64,000 bases of DNA from Parasegetibacter sp. NRK P23 (GCF_023721715.1 NZ_JAMDLG010000001.1:3635784-3699783); one strand, 5' to 3'; shown: positions 55,330-64,000, counted from the stretch's first letter. A program made the numbers and translations. The notes: generated by a model from the sequence alone, not told the origin.

Positions 55330-56459
55330 GCTCCTTTCCGCAACTTCTTTTTTCTTCCGCGCCATACCATAAACCCTGTAACAGGCAATGATGCCGCGAT
55401 CAAACTCGCGAGAAACGCCAATACTTTCCCGGTAATACCGGCGATACTTCCCACATGGATGTAATAGTTCATCCGCAACAGCTTTTCCCCGTTGCTCAGC
55501 TCGCTGAACCGTTTGCGGGCGAGCAACCGGGAACTGTATTGGTCAAAGAAATACTCATCGGCACGCGCGTAATGCTTTCCTTTTTCAGTTTCAACAGTTA
55601 TCCTGATGGCGGAAGAATCGTTCATCGGCTTGTAAACAGTGAGCGCACGGGCAGCGGGCTCAAGTTTCCTTATTTCAAGGAAAGCGTTATCGATGGCGGC
55701 GTACAATGAAAGGTGCGCATTGTTGCGTTCAGCCTTTACAGATAAAGGCGGTTGCTGTTGCGCCGGTTCCACCTGATTTCCCCCGTTCGCTATCCACACC
55801 ACACTGTTGCTGAACCATTCGAACGACCATACCAACCCCGTAAGCGCCATAAAAACAGCGATCCAGGTCATGTAAAAACCGAGTACATTGTGCAGGTCGT
55901 AGTTCAGCCGTTTGAAGCTGGCGCCCCATTTAATAGTGAAGCGTTGCTTGTACCCTTTTTTGCTGGCTGGTTTCCATAAGATAAGACCGGAGATCATCAG
56001 CACCACGAAAATAAGAGTAGCGTTCCGGATAATAGTGGTGCCCACTTCGCCCAACGCGAGTGAAACATGGATGAAGGTCATGATCGTGAAGAAAGAACTT
56101 TCGTAATCGTAGGTACCCGCGATCTGCGCGGAGTAAGGATCCTGAAGCAGGGAATGGTATTTCCGCGCCGTATCCCGCACCCACAATACACTCACGTTCG
56201 GTTCACCGGGATAAACAGTGTAGTACATATTCACCAACCGCAGCTTCTGGAAAGCAGAATCGGCTACCGCGAAAACCTGTGAAGGCAATGCCGGTTCATT
56301 GTTGCGGCTTTTCACTTTCTGGCAAATACCTGTGCCCAGCAAGGTATTGATCTCCTTTTCAAATACGATGGCGCAGCCGGTGATGGCCACAATAAAAACA
56401 ATAAGCCCGGACGTTAGTCCGAGCCATAAATGTATTTTTCTCACCCATTTTTTCAACAT
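55326..56459 (-). CDS. PepSY domain-containing membrane protein
   Basis: 377 residues with four membrane helices (first WLGLTSGLIVFIVAITGCAIVF, last at VLAFLASLIAASLPVTGFMVW). PepSY-type periplasmic loops lie between them. His residues in the helices (such as HVSLALGE) fit the iron-uptake-associated family thought to reduce ferric siderophores. It follows the siderophore receptor gene by 3 bases, so they form an operon. Confidence 0.9.
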   Translation of the reverse strand: MLKKWVRKIHLWLGLTSGLIVFIVAITGCAIVFEKEINTLLGTGICQKVKSRNNEPALPSQVFAVADSAFQKLRLVNMYYTVYPGEPNVSVLWVRDTARKYHSLLQDPYSAQIAGTYDYESSFFTIMTFIHVSLALGEVGTTIIRNATLIFVVLMISGLILWKPASKKGYKQRFTIKWGASFKRLNYDLHNVLGFYMTWIAVFMALTGLVWSFEWFSNSVVWIANGGNQVEPAQQQPPLSVKAERNNAHLSLYAAIDNAFLEIRKLEPAARALTVYKPMNDSSAIRITVETEKGKHYARADEYFFDQYSSRLLARKRFSELSNGEKLLRMNYYIHVGSIAGITGKVLAFLASLIAASLPVTGFMVWRGRKKKLRKGA

Positions 56460-56462
56460 ACG

Positions 56463-58844
56463 CTAAAGGTTATACCCGATTCTGAAAAGAATGTTACGGG
56501 GCGCACCGGTGTAGTACCTTTCTCTTTCACGGTTCGCGCCGGTATAATATCTTTTATCCGCGATATTGTTGAGGTTCATGCTCAGCAACACCCGGTCGAT
56601 CCGGTATTGTAGGGAAGCATCCAGCACGGTGTAGCCGGGCGTGGAGATATTCGGGAACTGAAGCATGGGCGTTTTGGAAGAGAATCCCGCTCCGAATCCA
56701 ATACCGAAACCATTGAGCACCGTATTGTTTTTCACTTCATATTTTGCCCAGATGTTCCCCTGGTGCAGCGGGGCCATCCCGAGTTTCTCACCTACTTTAG
56801 CGGGGTCCAGGTCTTCGGTGATTTTCGCATCGTTGTAATTGTAAGCGCCGTTCACGGAGAATGATTGGCTGATGGCACCGTTGAATTCCACTTCAAAACC
56901 TTTGGAGGACACTTCTCCCAACTGGCGCCATATTCGGTCGTTGGGATCTACTACGCCGGGGTTGGTAAGCTGTGTTACGTTGGTCTTGGTGATCTGGTAC
57001 ACGGCAGCGGTGAGCAGCAATTTCTTCCCGAAAAGCTCTTGTTTCGCGCCGAATTCAAACTGATTGCTGTATTCCGGTTTCAGATTGCCGCCTCCTTCCA
57101 CCGTTCCATAAATAAGTGATCCGGAAGACACTGGCTGGAAGCCGGTTACATAAGAACCATATACATAAGTATCGGAGGGCAGAATATAGGTTACGCCAAC
57201 TTTAGGGAGCCAAGCGTTCTGGGCCACTTCGTTCTCCTGCGGTGTTTCATAAGCCAACCGGAAAGTATACCGTTCGTGGCGCAGTCCCAGCAGCACTTTC
57301 AACCGGTCGGTAACGCTCACCTGGTCCTGGAAATAAATACCGTTGGCAAAATCACGTGTTTTGTTCACGCGGTCGTAAGTAGTAGCAGCGAGGGTATACG
57401 TAGTACCGTCGAGGTTAGAACTTTTTGAAGGATCATACACATTCACGGAACCGATGGGTGAAGTATTGTAGCGGTAAGTACCCCAGTTGAACAGCGACAC
57501 ATTGTAATCGTATCCGATCAGCGATTTGTGCTGAAGGCTGCCTGTGTTGAAGTTGGCGGTCACATAACCTGTAACGTTGTCCGCATCCATTTTCGCGTTC
57601 CATTCGCCGTAATACACGCTCAGGCTGCTATCTCCATTAGACCAGGCTGCATTGCCGAGGTAAAGTTCAGTGGCGTGGCGCTTATCGTCCCAGCTCAGGA
57701 AGTCCTTTAAATAAGACACGTTAAAGTCGATGTTTTTCGTGATTTTCTGACTCAGTGAAAGATTGAGCGAAGTGGTGGTGGTTTTGTTGCCATCGCCCAC
57801 CTGGAGTACGGTAAAATCGATAGGTGTTTCGTCGATTGTTTTTCCTTTGAAGGGGAAGATGCCATCGTTTTCCATCGTAAGCAGGCGGGTATGATTGATG
57901 TCTACGTTGATGCGGGTGCCTTCTTTGGGGAGAAAAGAGAAAGATGGTGCTACGGTGAAAGCGTTGTCTTTCATATTATTCTGCCAGGTATCGCTCATTT
58001 GGCCGAACACATTCAAACGGTACAACACCTTTCCGTCTTCGGTCATTTTTCCGGTGAAATCCATATCGCCGCGTAGTGTATTGAAGCTGCCTGCGCTGAA
58101 CGATAAAGTTTGTCTTTTTTCTGCCAGCGGTTTTTTGGTAACAAGGTTGAGCACCCCGCCCGGACTCATATTGCCGAACATGGAAGAGGAAGGCCCTTTC
58201 ACCACTTCATAACTCTCCACTACGGGAGAGATGGCGGAGAAGCGGTAGTTATCGCTCAGTGTTCTCAGTCCGTTGATAAGCCTGGTATTGCTCTGAAAAC
58301 CGCGGATGATGATGGTTCTACCGTTGTTGGACACACGCACATTGGCATTGCGGGCGATATCATCGAAACGAACAGCCTGCCGGTCGCGGATCAGTTGCTG
58401 CGTAATGGTGGAAACTGTTCCTGGAATTTCGGTAACGGGGATGGCCACTTTCGTGGCGGCGAAAGAATAATTCGCTTTATAACCTTCGTTCCGGCGACCG
58501 GTTACTTCCACCGTTTGCAGTTGACCGTTAGCAGGCAACATTGTAATGGTAAGGTATTCGGAGCCGTTGGCTTTCAGGTTTACGGTGCGTTCCGTTGTTT
58601 CGAAACCCACGGAGGAGATCACCAGTTTGTATTTGCCTGCGGGCAGGTTTTGTATAGAGAAATCGCCGGTTTCGGAGGAAACATATTGCTGGTTGTTCAC
58701 GTTAACCGTGGCATTGGGAACGGGTTGTCCGGCTTCGGTTTGTATTTTTCCTTCGATGCGGGCGGAAGATTGGGCGAAGGAAGGAAGTGTGGAAGAACAT
58801 ATTATCAATAAACTAAAAAGGCGTGTAAGGGCATACCATTTCAT
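56463..58844 (-). CDS. TonB-dependent siderophore receptor
   Basis: 793 residues with a signal peptide ending LPSFAQ. A carboxypeptidase-D-like domain (ARIEGKIQTEAGQPVPNATV) precedes the plug (IPVTEIPGTVSTITQQLIRD, GGVLNLVTKKPLAEKRQT) and a barrel ending FRIGYNL. The plug wording matches ferrichrome/ferric-coprogen type receptors. It imports a ferric siderophore with TonB energy; the PepSY protein downstream likely helps release iron. Confidence 0.95.
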   Translation of the reverse strand: MKWYALTRLFSLLIICSSTLPSFAQSSARIEGKIQTEAGQPVPNATVNVNNQQYVSSETGDFSIQNLPAGKYKLVISSVGFETTERTVNLKANGSEYLTITMLPANGQLQTVEVTGRRNEGYKANYSFAATKVAIPVTEIPGTVSTITQQLIRDRQAVRFDDIARNANVRVSNNGRTIIIRGFQSNTRLINGLRTLSDNYRFSAISPVVESYEVVKGPSSSMFGNMSPGGVLNLVTKKPLAEKRQTLSFSAGSFNTLRGDMDFTGKMTEDGKVLYRLNVFGQMSDTWQNNMKDNAFTVAPSFSFLPKEGTRINVDINHTRLLTMENDGIFPFKGKTIDETPIDFTVLQVGDGNKTTTTSLNLSLSQKITKNIDFNVSYLKDFLSWDDKRHATELYLGNAAWSNGDSSLSVYYGEWNAKMDADNVTGYVTANFNTGSLQHKSLIGYDYNVSLFNWGTYRYNTSPIGSVNVYDPSKSSNLDGTTYTLAATTYDRVNKTRDFANGIYFQDQVSVTDRLKVLLGLRHERYTFRLAYETPQENEVAQNAWLPKVGVTYILPSDTYVYGSYVTGFQPVSSGSLIYGTVEGGGNLKPEYSNQFEFGAKQELFGKKLLLTAAVYQITKTNVTQLTNPGVVDPNDRIWRQLGEVSSKGFEVEFNGAISQSFSVNGAYNYNDAKITEDLDPAKVGEKLGMAPLHQGNIWAKYEVKNNTVLNGFGIGFGAGFSSKTPMLQFPNISTPGYTVLDASLQYRIDRVLLSMNLNNIADKRYYTGANRERERYYTGAPRNILFRIGYNL

Positions 58845-58999
58845 ACGTGGACTGTTTTGGCCTGCAAAGGAAGTCCATCGACAAAATGTTTGTTTCCGGA
58901 ATGCGGAAATAATGTTGCGAGATGCGGAAAAAGCGGTTACCCTTTCCCGGGCACCGCTGCATCCGATTATAATTTATAGTGAATAACCCGAAGGATATT

Positions 59000-59536
59000 T
59001 TACAACTTCAATGTTCCTTCAATAGAATCGTCCAGTGTTTTACCGATCATTGCGCCGATCACTTGTTTGGCGAACGCCACCATTTGGTTGTGTTTGGTAT
59101 CCCAGTAATAGCCGTTATCGGGAATAAACTGAAGCACGGTAATGCGTGGATCGTCCTTTCCTTCGGTGAACCATGTTTTGAGCATTGGATTCCACAGCTC
59201 TTCGATGATGGATTTATCGTTGAGCATATTTACTTCTCCTGAGAGCCGCAGGAAATCGGAATAGGTGGATCCCTGGAAAAGAAGGCTCACGCGCGGGTCG
59301 GCGGCAATTTCAAGGTTCTGGTGGCTGTCGGAGGCGCTGAGGAACCAGATTATCCCTCCTTTATCTACTTTTTGCACGGCCATTGGGCGGGTGGCGAAGT
59401 CGGTGCCCGCGCTGGTATTGGTGCACATAAAACAAATCTTTGCTTTGTTCACCAGTTCCGACAGTTTTTCGGCTGCTTCACGGCCCTGGAGGTCGTCTCT
59501 GTTGTCTTCAGGCTGTTGCTGGTTGATGCTGTTCAT
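59000..59536 (-). CDS. Pyridoxamine 5'-phosphate oxidase-fold protein (general stress 26 type)
   Basis: 178 residues from the ATG at 59536. The split-barrel fold shows CFMCTNTSAGTDFATRPMAV, GIIWFLSASDSHQNLEI and DPRVSLLFQGSTYSDFLRLSG-like strands. This family binds FMN or F420-like cofactors; substrate unknown. Its role in general stress is by family analogy only. Confidence 0.88.
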   Translation of the reverse strand: MNSINQQQPEDNRDDLQGREAAEKLSELVNKAKICFMCTNTSAGTDFATRPMAVQKVDKGGIIWFLSASDSHQNLEIAADPRVSLLFQGSTYSDFLRLSGEVNMLNDKSIIEELWNPMLKTWFTEGKDDPRITVLQFIPDNGYYWDTKHNQMVAFAKQVIGAMIGKTLDDSIEGTLKL

Positions 59537-59605
59537 AGTCGTTTTTCGGGTAACAAAGAAAAAACCGGACCACGGCGCCAAGACCTACACATCACCCGTG
59601 TACCC

Positions 59606-60142
59606 TTATTTTTTCCGCCACAACCAGGGCGCCACGGGGTCTTTTTCCGACCACAGTCCCAGTTTTTTATTCCTGGCCATCCTTTCTAGTTGGGCGTAAG
59701 CGGTATCGCCTGAATATTTTTTAAAGTGCCAGGCCAGTCCGTTTTCCACGAGCAGTTTGTTGAGGTTACGGCCATCGGCGAGGAGCACTTCGGCGATCAG
59801 CCTTTTGTTGCGGTCGAATTTGTTGTGATGTTGAAGCGTGATGTTTTTTCCGAAGCACTGGTCGGAAACGAATTGCTTTGCTTTGGTGCCGAAGGGTTGG
59901 TTCTTTTCCGGGCAGTCGATGTGTTCGAAGCGTACCGTGAGTTCGGTATTGTCTTTCAGGACAACGAAGGTATCGCCGTCTTTTATTTTCACCACTTTGT
60001 AGGTGGGGGATGAATGCGTTGTATTCTTTTCAAGTGTGTAGGCGGTGGCGCCGTTGGTTTCCGTGCAGGAGATAATATTAGAAAGAATGCAAAACAGCAA
60101 TAACGATATCGGAAGCCGGTGCTTTATGGAAGGATGTATCAT
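59606..60142 (-). CDS. Thermonuclease-like (SNase) lipoprotein
   Basis: 178 residues. The N-terminus has a lipobox-like NIISC near residue 25, so it is probably lipid-anchored. The SNase fold is clear: VKIKDGDTFVVL, VRFEHIDCPEKNQPFG and LLVENGLAWHFKKYS. The catalytic Arg (in VRFEHID) and the Asp and Glu in HIDCPE are present. It likely cuts nucleic acid outside the inner membrane. Confidence 0.88.
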   Translation of the reverse strand: MIHPSIKHRLPISLLLFCILSNIISCTETNGATAYTLEKNTTHSSPTYKVVKIKDGDTFVVLKDNTELTVRFEHIDCPEKNQPFGTKAKQFVSDQCFGKNITLQHHNKFDRNKRLIAEVLLADGRNLNKLLVENGLAWHFKKYSGDTAYAQLERMARNKKLGLWSEKDPVAPWLWRKK

Positions 60143-60211
60143 TGCTGCAATTTAGAAAGAAACGGAGGAAGCCTTTTATGGAAACCCGTTTAACCTGAAA
60201 AGATATTCCTC

Positions 60212-61261
60212 TTACAGCTTCTTTTCCGAAAGAATATATTTATCGATGATATACGCCGAGATGGGCCTGAGTCTTCTGTTCATATCCAATGGATGAAAGC
60301 CTTCAGCGGTATAGAATTCCATTTTTCCATTCAGTTTGATGTACCATACTTTTCCAATATCATCCATGGTGAGTGTATCGGGCTTGTTTATTTTCCTGAA
60401 GTACTTCAGTTTTTGCGGATCGACCGCAATTATATGCCTGCCGTTAGGCTTTGAGCTGCAAGGAACCTGTTCGTAATGATCATCTATCCATTCCATACAC
60501 CCTGAACCCGTTGGTGGAGCTGTGTTCAATTGCTGATTGCTGGTCAGGTCAAAGTTTCTGTAAACCAGAAATCCGGTAAATACAACGAAAGCCAGCAAGG
60601 TTGAAAAGACGAGATATTTAAGACGAAACTTTACAAAGGGAGAAAATGGTTTAATTTCTCCGTATTTGTTTAATTGGGCAGCTGTGTCCGGATTATCCGA
60701 AGCATGTAAAGGATTCGTTAGTATTGTTTCATCACTCCCGGTGTTTGCGCTTTGCAATGGATTATCTGGCCCCATTCCCTGAATTTCTGCCGCTATTTTT
60801 ACTTCCTCCTTTAACCGCAGTTCTTGCAAAAATTCATCCGCTCCTCCACTCATACTTTCCAATTCTTCACTATTCTTTACTGGTTTGTCCTCTTCTAATT
60901 CTATATCATAATCCTCTCCTAACTTATATGGCCTTCTTTCAAAATCAATGAGCCAGGCTACCAATTCAACATATTTCCCATCCGGTCTTGTAGTGTCCTT
61001 ATTTAAATAATTAAGTACGGGCCTGAACTCATCTACCTTCTTCTTTGCGATAGCCTTCGAAACAAGGCTTTTGTCATCTCCTTCTCCAAAAAAAGCATTG
61101 AGTAATCTTCCATCCTTTCTGGAATACCGCTTGGAGCAAACATTAATGCATTCATCTTTCAATCTAGCAGGTGTGGGATACATTAACAGTAATGAGAGCA
61201 AATTTTCAGCCCTCTTTTTCTCATAGTCCTGCAGAACAAGTTTGATATAGGCAGGTGACAT
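60212..61261 (-). CDS. Single-pass membrane protein of a lineage-typical unknown family
   Basis: 349 residues. The N-terminal cytoplasmic domain (about residues 1-215, KRAENLLSLLLMYPTPARLKDECI) is followed by one membrane helix (LVFSTLLAFVVFTGFLVY) and a C-terminal outer domain with Cys pair (SGCMEWIDDHYEQVPCSS). I recall similar multi-copy proteins in Chitinophagaceae, without a known role. Its upstream region holds the phased CGGAAT repeats at 61289-61352. Confidence 0.72.
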   Translation of the reverse strand: MSPAYIKLVLQDYEKKRAENLLSLLLMYPTPARLKDECINVCSKRYSRKDGRLLNAFFGEGDDKSLVSKAIAKKKVDEFRPVLNYLNKDTTRPDGKYVELVAWLIDFERRPYKLGEDYDIELEEDKPVKNSEELESMSGGADEFLQELRLKEEVKIAAEIQGMGPDNPLQSANTGSDETILTNPLHASDNPDTAAQLNKYGEIKPFSPFVKFRLKYLVFSTLLAFVVFTGFLVYRNFDLTSNQQLNTAPPTGSGCMEWIDDHYEQVPCSSKPNGRHIIAVDPQKLKYFRKINKPDTLTMDDIGKVWYIKLNGKMEFYTAEGFHPLDMNRRLRPISAYIIDKYILSEKKL

Positions 61262-61288
61262 TTTCTAAATATTATACCCTAAATCTAA

Positions 61289-61352
61289 CGGAATTTCCGG
61301 AATCCCGCCGGCATTACCGGAATCTCAACGGAATCATCGGAATTCCCGGAAT
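61289..61352. repeat. Seven phased CGGAAT-type hexamers
   Basis: CGGAAT (one copy CGGCAT) begins at 61289, 61298, 61309, 61318, 61329, 61338 and 61347. The spacings 9, 11, 9, 11, 9, 9 average about one helical turn. The array starts 28 bases upstream of the ATG at 61261 and probably serves that gene or the divergent one. Confidence 0.85.
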
Positions 61353-61393
61353 CGAATAGTAATCAATCACTTACGACGCTCTAATTTTGACTT

Positions 61394-61582
61394 CAGCAAC
61401 GGTTGACCACCTCTCCAGCTAAGAGGTTCCTGTACAGCAACGGTTGCCACGGGGAGCTGAAAGCGGTTGCAGCTAACCGGCCTGGGAAGCGTTTACCGGC
61501 TTCCGCAATCGGCTCCCCACCTCTTCCCAACGGCGTAAGAAGCGCTTCTTACCGCCACGCCACACTGCACCCGCCAACGGCG
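61394..61582 (+). other. Hairpin-dense region, candidate structured RNA or leader
   Basis: Contains a direct repeat CAGCAACGGTTG (61394-61405 and 61435-61446), a stem ACCTCT/AGAGGT (61409, 61422), an outer stem GGGGAGC/GCTCCCC (61451, 61512) enclosing two hairpins (CGGTT/AACCG and GGAAGC/GCTTCC), a near-perfect 25-base palindrome (61532-61556) and CGCC/GGCG (61572-61582). No ORF. It precedes a small secreted protein gene by 38 bases. Confidence 0.65.
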
Positions 61583-61620
61583 ATGGTAGCAGCATTTCGT
61601 AAAATTTTAATAACACAAAA

Positions 61621-61791
61621 ATGTTTACATACATTCTTGCGATCCTGCTATCACTATGCGCAGGACAGCACACCACGCCCGTAAATGGCGGCGACAATAC
61701 ACCCATTACCACCATGGACGATGATGGCGGCGGCGGAGAAGCCGGGCACGCACCCAACCAGCCACCACCTCCCAAGCCCATCAAACCGTAG
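61621..61791 (+). CDS. 56-residue secreted Gly/Pro-rich protein
   Basis: ATG at 61621, TAG at 61789. A short hydrophobic start (FTYILAILLSLCAG) is followed by a Thr/Asn/Gly stretch, an acidic DDDGGGG block and a Pro-rich end (QPPPPKPIKP). The Cys after LSL is not a standard lipobox. It is preceded by the hairpin region and followed by a strong terminator, so it is probably expressed on its own. Confidence 0.6.
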   Translation: MFTYILAILLSLCAGQHTTPVNGGDNTPITTMDDDGGGGEAGHAPNQPPPPKPIKP

Positions 61792-61814
61792 TTGTTACGG
61801 TAGCGGATAACGCC

Positions 61815-61847
61815 ATGAGGCAGGAAAGTATCCTGCCTCATTTTTTT
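61815..61847 (+). terminator. Intrinsic terminator after the small secreted protein
   Basis: ATGAGGCAGGA (61815-61825) pairs with 61831-61841 around AAGTA, followed by T. An 11-bp perfect stem. Confidence 0.93.
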
Positions 61848-61890
61848 GCCCGTCGCGGAAGGAAATATTACTTTTAAACAAACTCCTTCC

Positions 61891-63543
61891 GTGGTTAAAA
61901 AGCCCTTATACCTGCTCCTATGGCTCTTTATGCTGTATACCACCGGCTGTAAAACACAGCCTGAAAAAATTCCCGTCACCACTTCAGCACTGTATAAAAT
62001 GGGGGAAGCGCTCCTCAATGTGCAAAACGATTCAGCCTTCTATTACTTCAACGAGGTAGCCAACACCTCCGCCGATAGTCTGGAAGTGGCCATGGCTTAC
62101 AACAAAATGGCCATCATACAGGCCGATGCGGGCGATCATTTCGGCAGCCAGGAAAGTCTGCTCACCTCCTTGCGATACCTGGATGAAAAAGAAGAGCGCA
62201 ACAGTTATTGTTTGTTCTCCGATTACAATGAACTCGGGTTTACAAGTCTGGGGCTGAAAAACTACCCCGATGCCATCCGCTATTTCGACCAGGCACTGCG
62301 CTTTATAGAAGATGCGGATTACAGGTTGATACCGCTGAACAACAAAGCCCTGGCCCTGCAACGTTTGAAAAACTATGATGCAGCGCTCCGTATTTACGAT
62401 TCTATTTTTGAACGCAGTAATCCTGATACAAAAGAATACGCGCGCGTATTGTCGAACAGGGCGAAAACAAGATGGCTGAAGGACCCGGGCTATAACGCCT
62501 TGCCCGAGTTTCATACCTCGCTCCTGCTGCGCAGGAAGGAACAGGACAAATGGGGACTTACCGCAAGCTACATTCACCTCAGCGACTATTATTCCGCCAC
62601 ACAAAAGGATTCCGCACGGTTGTACGCGGAAAACCTGCGCCGGCTTGCCCTGGAACTGGAAAGTCCGGAAGATGAACTGGACGCACTGCAACGGCTCATC
62701 CAAATCGACGATTCTGCCAACGGAAAACAATACTTCAACCGTTACCTTCAATTGAACGATAGTATACAAACCAGTCGCGGCAATGCCAGGAACCAGTTTG
62801 CGCTTATCCGTTATGAAGCGGAAAAACACCGGGCTGAAAACCTGGAACTGCAAAAGCAGAATGCCGAAAAGAAAGTCAGCATATTCAGGCAACGGGCCGC
62901 TATCGTTGCACTGGTGGCGCTCTTTATCGGCGGATGGATCTGGTTCAGGAAACGCAGGCAACAGGCCGTTCGCGAACAGCAATTGAAAACATCCCGGAAA
63001 GTGCACGATGTGGTGGCGAACGGACTCTACCGCCTCATGGCCAAAGTGGAACACGGCACCACCATCGAAAAAGAAGAACTGCTGGATGAAATGGAGATAC
63101 TGTACGAACAATCAAGAGATATTTCCTACGACCAGCCGGAACAAACACCACACGGCTTCCACCAGCAAATCGCCGCGTTATTGAAATCCTTTTCTTCCTC
63201 CGGCACCACCGTATCCATCGTGGGCAATACGCCTGAAACCTGGCTTCCGGTTTCTTCCAGAGTGAAAGCCGAACTGAAACACGTGCTGCAGGAACTGATG
63301 GTGAACATGCGCAAACACAGCCACGCCACCAATGTGGTCATAAAATTTGAGCCGCAGGAAAATGAATTGCTGATCCGTTATACAGATGATGGCGTTGGTA
63401 TACCTGAAAACACTGTTTTCGGCAATGGACTCACGGGTACGGAAAACCGTATCCGCAACATCGGCGGCAGGGTTATTTTTGAATCATCGCCCGCAAAGGC
63501 CTTACACATTCAATTATTCGTTCCAACCCAAACAAACAGATGA
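61891..63543 (+). CDS. TPR-containing membrane histidine kinase (HisKA_3-like), lipoprotein-type start
   Basis: 550 residues from a GTG at 61891; an earlier TTG at 61846 lies inside the terminator and is rejected. The signal-like start ends in a lipobox LYTTGC. TPR repeats fill about residues 40-290, then one membrane helix (IVALVALFIGGWIWF), an H-box KVHDVVANGLYRLM and an ATPase with ELMVNMRKHS, DDGVGIP and GNGLTGTENRI. It senses a periplasmic signal through the TPR domain. It overlaps the response regulator by 4 bases (ATGA). Confidence 0.9.
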   Translation: MVKKPLYLLLWLFMLYTTGCKTQPEKIPVTTSALYKMGEALLNVQNDSAFYYFNEVANTSADSLEVAMAYNKMAIIQADAGDHFGSQESLLTSLRYLDEKEERNSYCLFSDYNELGFTSLGLKNYPDAIRYFDQALRFIEDADYRLIPLNNKALALQRLKNYDAALRIYDSIFERSNPDTKEYARVLSNRAKTRWLKDPGYNALPEFHTSLLLRRKEQDKWGLTASYIHLSDYYSATQKDSARLYAENLRRLALELESPEDELDALQRLIQIDDSANGKQYFNRYLQLNDSIQTSRGNARNQFALIRYEAEKHRAENLELQKQNAEKKVSIFRQRAAIVALVALFIGGWIWFRKRRQQAVREQQLKTSRKVHDVVANGLYRLMAKVEHGTTIEKEELLDEMEILYEQSRDISYDQPEQTPHGFHQQIAALLKSFSSSGTTVSIVGNTPETWLPVSSRVKAELKHVLQELMVNMRKHSHATNVVIKFEPQENELLIRYTDDGVGIPENTVFGNGLTGTENRIRNIGGRVIFESSPAKALHIQLFVPTQTNR

Positions 63544-64000
63544 TCCAGAAAGTACTGATAGCCGAGGACCATGAAAGCGCCAACATCTCCGTGCAGAAAA
63601 CCCTTGAAGCCTTACAAATCTTCCAGCCCGATTACGTATACCATTGCGACGACGCGGCGCTGAAAATAAAAAAAGCCCTTCACGCAGGTGATCCCTACGA
63701 CCTGCTCATCACCGACCTCTATTTCGAGAAGGACCACCGCACACAAACCCTTCCCGGTGGCCACGAACTGATAGGAGCGGTAAAAGCGGAACAGCCTGCT
63801 TTAAAAATACTGGTGTTCTCCGCTGAAAGCAGGCCCGCCATCATCCAAAAACTTTTCGATTCACCTGGCATCGACGCCTTCGTCAGAAAATCCCGCGGCG
63901 ATGCCCAGGAACTGCTGAACGCCATCCATGCACTTTACAACAACCAACGTTATTACCCAAGAAATCTTCCGGAGCCGATGGAACGTAGGAACGCACACGA
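63540..64000 (+). CDS. Response regulator, NarL-type (3' end outside window)
   Basis: The frame runs from ATG 63540 to the window end; 153 codons are visible. The receiver has AEDHESAN, phospho-Asp in LLITDLYFEKDH and Lys in FVRKSRGD. The DNA-binding domain is just beginning and is beyond the window. It is translationally coupled to the TPR kinase, its obvious partner. Confidence 0.9.
   Translation, partial: MIQKVLIAEDHESANISVQKTLEALQIFQPDYVYHCDDAALKIKKALHAGDPYDLLITDLYFEKDHRTQTLPGGHELIGAVKAEQPALKILVFSAESRPAIIQKLFDSPGIDAFVRKSRGDAQELLNAIHALYNNQRYYPRNLPEPMERRNAH

Noticed and set aside
61394-61582. Integron attC site or known riboswitch
   Set aside because: No RYYYAAC/GTTRRRY core pair and no recognisable riboswitch core.
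1-64000. Search for a sigma-54 promoter (TGGCAC-N5-TTGCA)
   Set aside because: Only partial matches such as TGGCAC at 17294 and 24001 were seen, with poor second halves.
1-64000. CRISPR array, tRNA, rRNA or complete insertion sequence
   Set aside because: No regularly spaced long repeats, no cloverleaf or rRNA sequence and no transposase frame were recognised.

Overview
The window is a chromosomal segment of a Bacteroidota bacterium, most likely of the Chitinophagaceae or a close relative. The reasons are several large TonB-dependent or barrel receptors with N-terminal carboxypeptidase-D-like domains, LytTR regulators, a two-component propeller kinase, a DUF5606-type protein, TAnnTTTG -7 promoter motifs and A-rich leaders without a clear Shine-Dalgarno. 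Base composition is moderate, roughly half G+C by eye. No tRNA, rRNA, CRISPR array, complete insertion sequence or prophage was recognised.

Layout. 1-3200: end of a histidine kinase, an M1 metallopeptidase and a small barrel protein. 3295-9295 (minus): a signalling operon, rpoN (sigma-54), an NtrC-type activator, a PAS kinase and a REC-PAS kinase. 9490-13212: small proteins, two stand-alone receivers, a LysE exporter, mtgA. 13214-16720 (minus): nfu, pnuC, a NadR-type kinase and a GT39-like glycosyltransferase; the middle two suggest nicotinamide riboside salvage. 16818-18382: merC-like gene divergent from sco and a Fur-family gene. 18728-24393: M3 peptidase, DUF5606 protein, an ECF sigma cluster with Spy/CpxP-like proteins, a secreted protein and a 58-residue miniprotein. 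24431-33011 (minus): a barrel protein with a glycine-rich insert, then an AraC regulator, TonB receptor and secreted tyrosine phosphatase. 33057-38392: a type III restriction-modification system with a divergent XRE regulator. 38509-44446: two tandem LytS-type kinases (the first with a decayed ATPase), a LytTR regulator and a convergent propeller kinase whose ATPase also looks decayed. 44598-49644: glycosyltransferase, small secreted or membrane peptides, thioredoxin-like and DoxX proteins, an OmpA-like secreted protein. 49668-53021: the rtcB RNA-ligase locus, with a possible leader peptide and attenuator, a perfect 44-bp palindrome, a basic protein of unknown function and a GroES-like protein. 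53190-58844: an AraC/SDR module next to a PepSY protein and a siderophore receptor. 59000-64000: flavin-type oxidase, nuclease, unknown membrane protein, a repeat- and hairpin-rich intergenic region with a small secreted protein, and a TPR kinase with its response regulator (cut by the window end).

The strongest unexplained signals are non-coding: (1) the 44-bp palindrome and the attenuator-like leader before rtcB; (2) two nearly identical 17-bp inverted repeats flanking the AraC gene at 53530 and 54479; (3) seven CGGAAT-type hexamers at 9- or 11-base spacing at 61289-61352 next to about 190 bases of nested hairpins; (4) an 18-bp perfect palindrome between the type III methylase and its XRE regulator. 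Among proteins, the kinase/pseudokinase pair at 38509-40619 and the basic protein after rtcB stand out. All calls rest on reading the sequence; no database search was run.
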